A stretch of DNA of 64,000 nt, from positions 310,001 to 374,000 of the forward strand of contig NZ_SGWZ01000002.1 in NCBI RefSeq assembly GCF_004216755.1, given 5' to 3'. Shown piece after piece: positions 62,541-64,000 of the stretch (position 1 is its first letter; each line of letters starts with the position of its first letter). This DNA comes from Kerstersia gyiorum (GTDB taxonomy: Bacteria; Pseudomonadota; Gammaproteobacteria; Burkholderiales; Burkholderiaceae_B). The position numbers and the translations under genes are program-made. The notes beneath the pieces were generated by a model that saw nothing but the letters and a program-made list of their open reading frames with translations, was not told where the DNA came from and did no database searches.

Positions 62541-62813
62541 TTACGCAGCAGCCATGCGTACCGTATTCCGCGAGGGCTCCACATGGTGGACGTCTTGGGG
62601 GCGGAAGCGAAAGCGTGTGCGGCCGGCGGTGGCGCGGCTGGTGTAGGTCGGGCTGCCGAAGAGGTCGACGATCATTTCGACAGTGCTGGTGACCGGGCGT
62701 TGGCTGCCAGCCAGCACCAGTATGACCTGGTCGCCGATCTTGATGTCGCGGGCATTGCCGATGGTGGATTTGTCGTTGGGGATCAGTTGATCCGGATAAA
62801 TATTCTGCAACAT
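62541..62813 (-). CDS. Small hypothetical protein (90 aa)
   Basis: From the ATG at 62813 (AAGGAAAA upstream) it reads LQNIYPDQLIPNDKSTIGNA, then IKIGDQVILVLAGSQRPV and TRFRFRPQDVHHVEPSRNTV. It looks like a small beta-barrel (SH3-like) protein, not recognised. The longer frame to 62996 has no coding character. Confidence 0.55.
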   Translation of the reverse strand: MLQNIYPDQLIPNDKSTIGNARDIKIGDQVILVLAGSQRPVTSTVEMIVDLFGSPTYTSRATAGRTRFRFRPQDVHHVEPSRNTVRMAAA

Positions 62814-63143
62814 AGTGGTTTTCCTTGTTGTTGTTATGGACAGGCACGCGTCACCCTGGCCCGAATGTCGGGCTGGGCGGATGCCTGAAAATGGATAAGG
62901 CGGGCTCTCCGGAATCTGGCCAGACAAAAATCCGGGGCAGGGGAGTCGGAAAGCGATAATCGGGAATCCACGTGACCAGGCGGCATGGGCCGGCAACAGA
63001 TCCGAATGGACCTGTTTTGAGGACTGCGTGGATTCGATGGAGGCCAGCCTTGTTGGGTCAAGGTGGCTGCATGCCGGCGAACGATGTCTATAATCGGGCC
63101 GGAAAATGAAAACGGCCTGTATTTTTACAGGCCGTTCGAAATC
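62814..63143. other. 330-nt region between the small gene and tRNA-Lys
   Basis: Only the tRNA terminator (63111-63136) was recognised. The rest could hold the promoter of the 62813 gene, without clear boxes. Confidence 0.45.
63111..63136 (-). terminator. Terminator of tRNA-Lys
   Basis: AACGGCCTGTA and TACAGGCCGTT form an 11-bp stem around four T. On the minus strand TTTTC follows. It lies 8 nt past the tRNA CCA end. Confidence 0.85.
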
Positions 63144-63219
63144 TGGTGGGTTGTGTAGGGTTCGAACCTACGACCTACGGATTAAGAGTCCGCTGCTCTA
63201 CCAACTGAGCTAACAACCC
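63144..63219 (-). tRNA. tRNA-Lys(CUU), CCA encoded
   Basis: 76 nt. Acceptor GGGTTGT pairs with ACAACCC. D-arm is GCTCAGTTGGTAGAGC, the anticodon stem-loop is CGGA-CTCTTAA-TCCG with anticodon CTT, and the T-loop is GGTTCGAACC. The gene has its own promoter and terminator. Confidence 0.97.
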
Positions 63220-63275
63220 ATGTTCTTGTTCGACTTGCTTCGAATAATTTCGTTGTGTGTCGAGCGAAGAATTGA

Positions 63276-63303
63276 ATTATACGACGTTTTTTCTGTCTGT
63301 CAA
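63276..63303 (-). promoter_or_regulatory. Consensus sigma-70 promoter for tRNA-Lys
   Basis: On the minus strand TTGACA (63303-63298), a 16-bp spacer and TATAAT (63281-63276) lie about 57 nt upstream of the tRNA. Both hexamers are perfect. Confidence 0.93.
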
Positions 63304-63467
63304 AGTTTTTTTCGGTGTTTGGCGAAAAATTTTTTGTCGACAGCTTCCCGGTCAATGCGCTGCTGCCAGCGAGGCAGACCCGTAATCAGGGAAGTCGAGC
63401 ATTATGCCTGCACTGAAAAATTTTTGCAAGTCAGGCGCGACGTATGAAAATGCGGCAGGCGGCGGCG

Positions 63468-64000
63468 TCAGAAAGAGTCGTCGTCGGTACGGAACCAGCC
63501 GGTCAGCGACCACCGCGTGCGTGCGCAGGGCAGGACGGCATGGGGGATGGTATCGGAACGAAATAGCGCCAGCCGGCCCATTAGCGGGGGAATGCGGGCA
63601 ATTTCCCGCTCCGGCGTAGCGGGGTCGTAAATGCAAAGCTCGCCGCCGTCCCCGGTCTGCCAGTTTTCATTCAGGTACAGCACCATGGAAATCTTTCGGT
63701 CGCTGGTGTCCCGATGCTGGTCTATGTGCCTTGCGTATCCGGCGCCAGAATCGTAGCGGGCGTAATGGCATTCCAAGCGCTTCAGCCCAAGGTAGAAATA
63801 GCGGTTCAACGTGCTTTGCAGTGCCGTGAACCAAAGTCTGAAGTCGATGCTGGCGGGGTGCGGGTCGGTGTCGTCGAGCCAGCAGATCGTGTCGCCACGT
63901 ATGCCGGCGATGCGTTGCTGGGAAAGGGAGCGTCCGATCTGGGCGGCGTGGAAAAAACCTTCTTCCCAGCGATGGTGCCCTTCAGCAAGCAGACGATGTG
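63468..64000 (-). CDS. 2OG-Fe(II) oxygenase, SM-20/prolyl hydroxylase type (partial)
   Basis: Runs off the right edge; at least 177 residues are visible. Segments are IAGIRGDTICWLDDTDPHPA, ECHYARYDSGAGYARHIDQH (iron ligands His and Asp), KISMVLYLNENWQTGDGGEL, and the distal His in SDTIPHAVLP with Arg in RTRWSLTGWFR, the 2-oxoglutarate binding site. Substrate unknown. A TTG at 63809 would be an internal start, and the true start is beyond the window. Confidence 0.9.
   Translation of the reverse strand, partial: HRLLAEGHHRWEEGFFHAAQIGRSLSQQRIAGIRGDTICWLDDTDPHPASIDFRLWFTALQSTLNRYFYLGLKRLECHYARYDSGAGYARHIDQHRDTSDRKISMVLYLNENWQTGDGGELCIYDPATPEREIARIPPLMGRLALFRSDTIPHAVLPCARTRWSLTGWFRTDDDSF

Overview
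The window is a GC-rich bacterial chromosome segment, most likely from the betaproteobacterial family Alcaligenaceae (Bordetella/Achromobacter relatives). The evidence is gene order: prfB-lysS, the rpsP-rimM-trmD cluster, ndk-rlmN-(rodZ-like)-ispG-hisS-yfgM-bamB-der, hfq-hflX-hflK-hflC, and the protein sequences themselves. The genus cannot be fixed from sequence alone. Most of the window is housekeeping backbone. Long open frames antisense to many genes are a by-product of GC-rich codon use.

Layout. 1-7.6 kb (minus strand): a partial TonB-type protein at the left edge, lysS, prfB with an intact programmed +1 frameshift, a Cache-GGDEF diguanylate cyclase, recJ and an RpfE/phosphoglycerate-mutase-like protein. 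7.6-16.1 kb (plus): a lipoprotein-release permease with lolD, tatD, comEC, an alpha/beta hydrolase coupled to a PHP phosphoesterase (RNase AM type), and greB; a 14-bp tandem repeat lies before the hydrolase. 16.4-22.7 kb: purL, then rpsP, rimM and trmD, closed by a long hairpin and without rplS. 22.8-27.0 kb (minus): a ferredoxin-reductase-like flavoprotein and valS. 27.4-40.4 kb (plus): ndk, rlmN, rodZ-like, ispG, hisS, yfgM, bamB, der, hisC, hfq, hflX, hflK and hflC, many with overlapping stop/start codons.

40.4-43.4 kb is the one clear foreign insert. It is a roughly 2.9-kb block with lower GC, a truncated integrase, a hipBA toxin-antitoxin pair (minus), a dense array of inverted repeats at the hipB promoter, and an uncharacterised gene upstream on the same strand. 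A perfect 19-bp direct repeat flanks the block and one copy abuts the hflC terminator. The block sits where hisZ-purA normally follow hflC.

43.9-49.9 kb encodes a six-gene Mrp Na+/H+ antiporter (A/B fusion, C, D, E, F, G) whose last five genes are joined by 4-nt overlaps. 49.9-52.1 kb holds radC (minus), an FKBP prolyl isomerase and ispH. 52.2-64 kb is more accessory: a small duplicated exported protein after an AT-rich leader, a SYLF lipoprotein, a CycA-type amino acid permease, an NAD(P)-binding reductase divergent from an HxlR regulator with a 19-bp palindrome between them, a YpfJ-type zinc protease, a PIG-L deacetylase fused to a propeller-like domain, two proteins of little-known family, a small unknown protein, tRNA-Lys(CUU) with a near-consensus promoter and its own terminator, and a 2OG-Fe(II) oxygenase running off the right edge.

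No CRISPR array, rRNA, complete insertion sequence or prophage was seen. The most interesting locus is the hipBA mini-island with its operator array and unknown companion gene.
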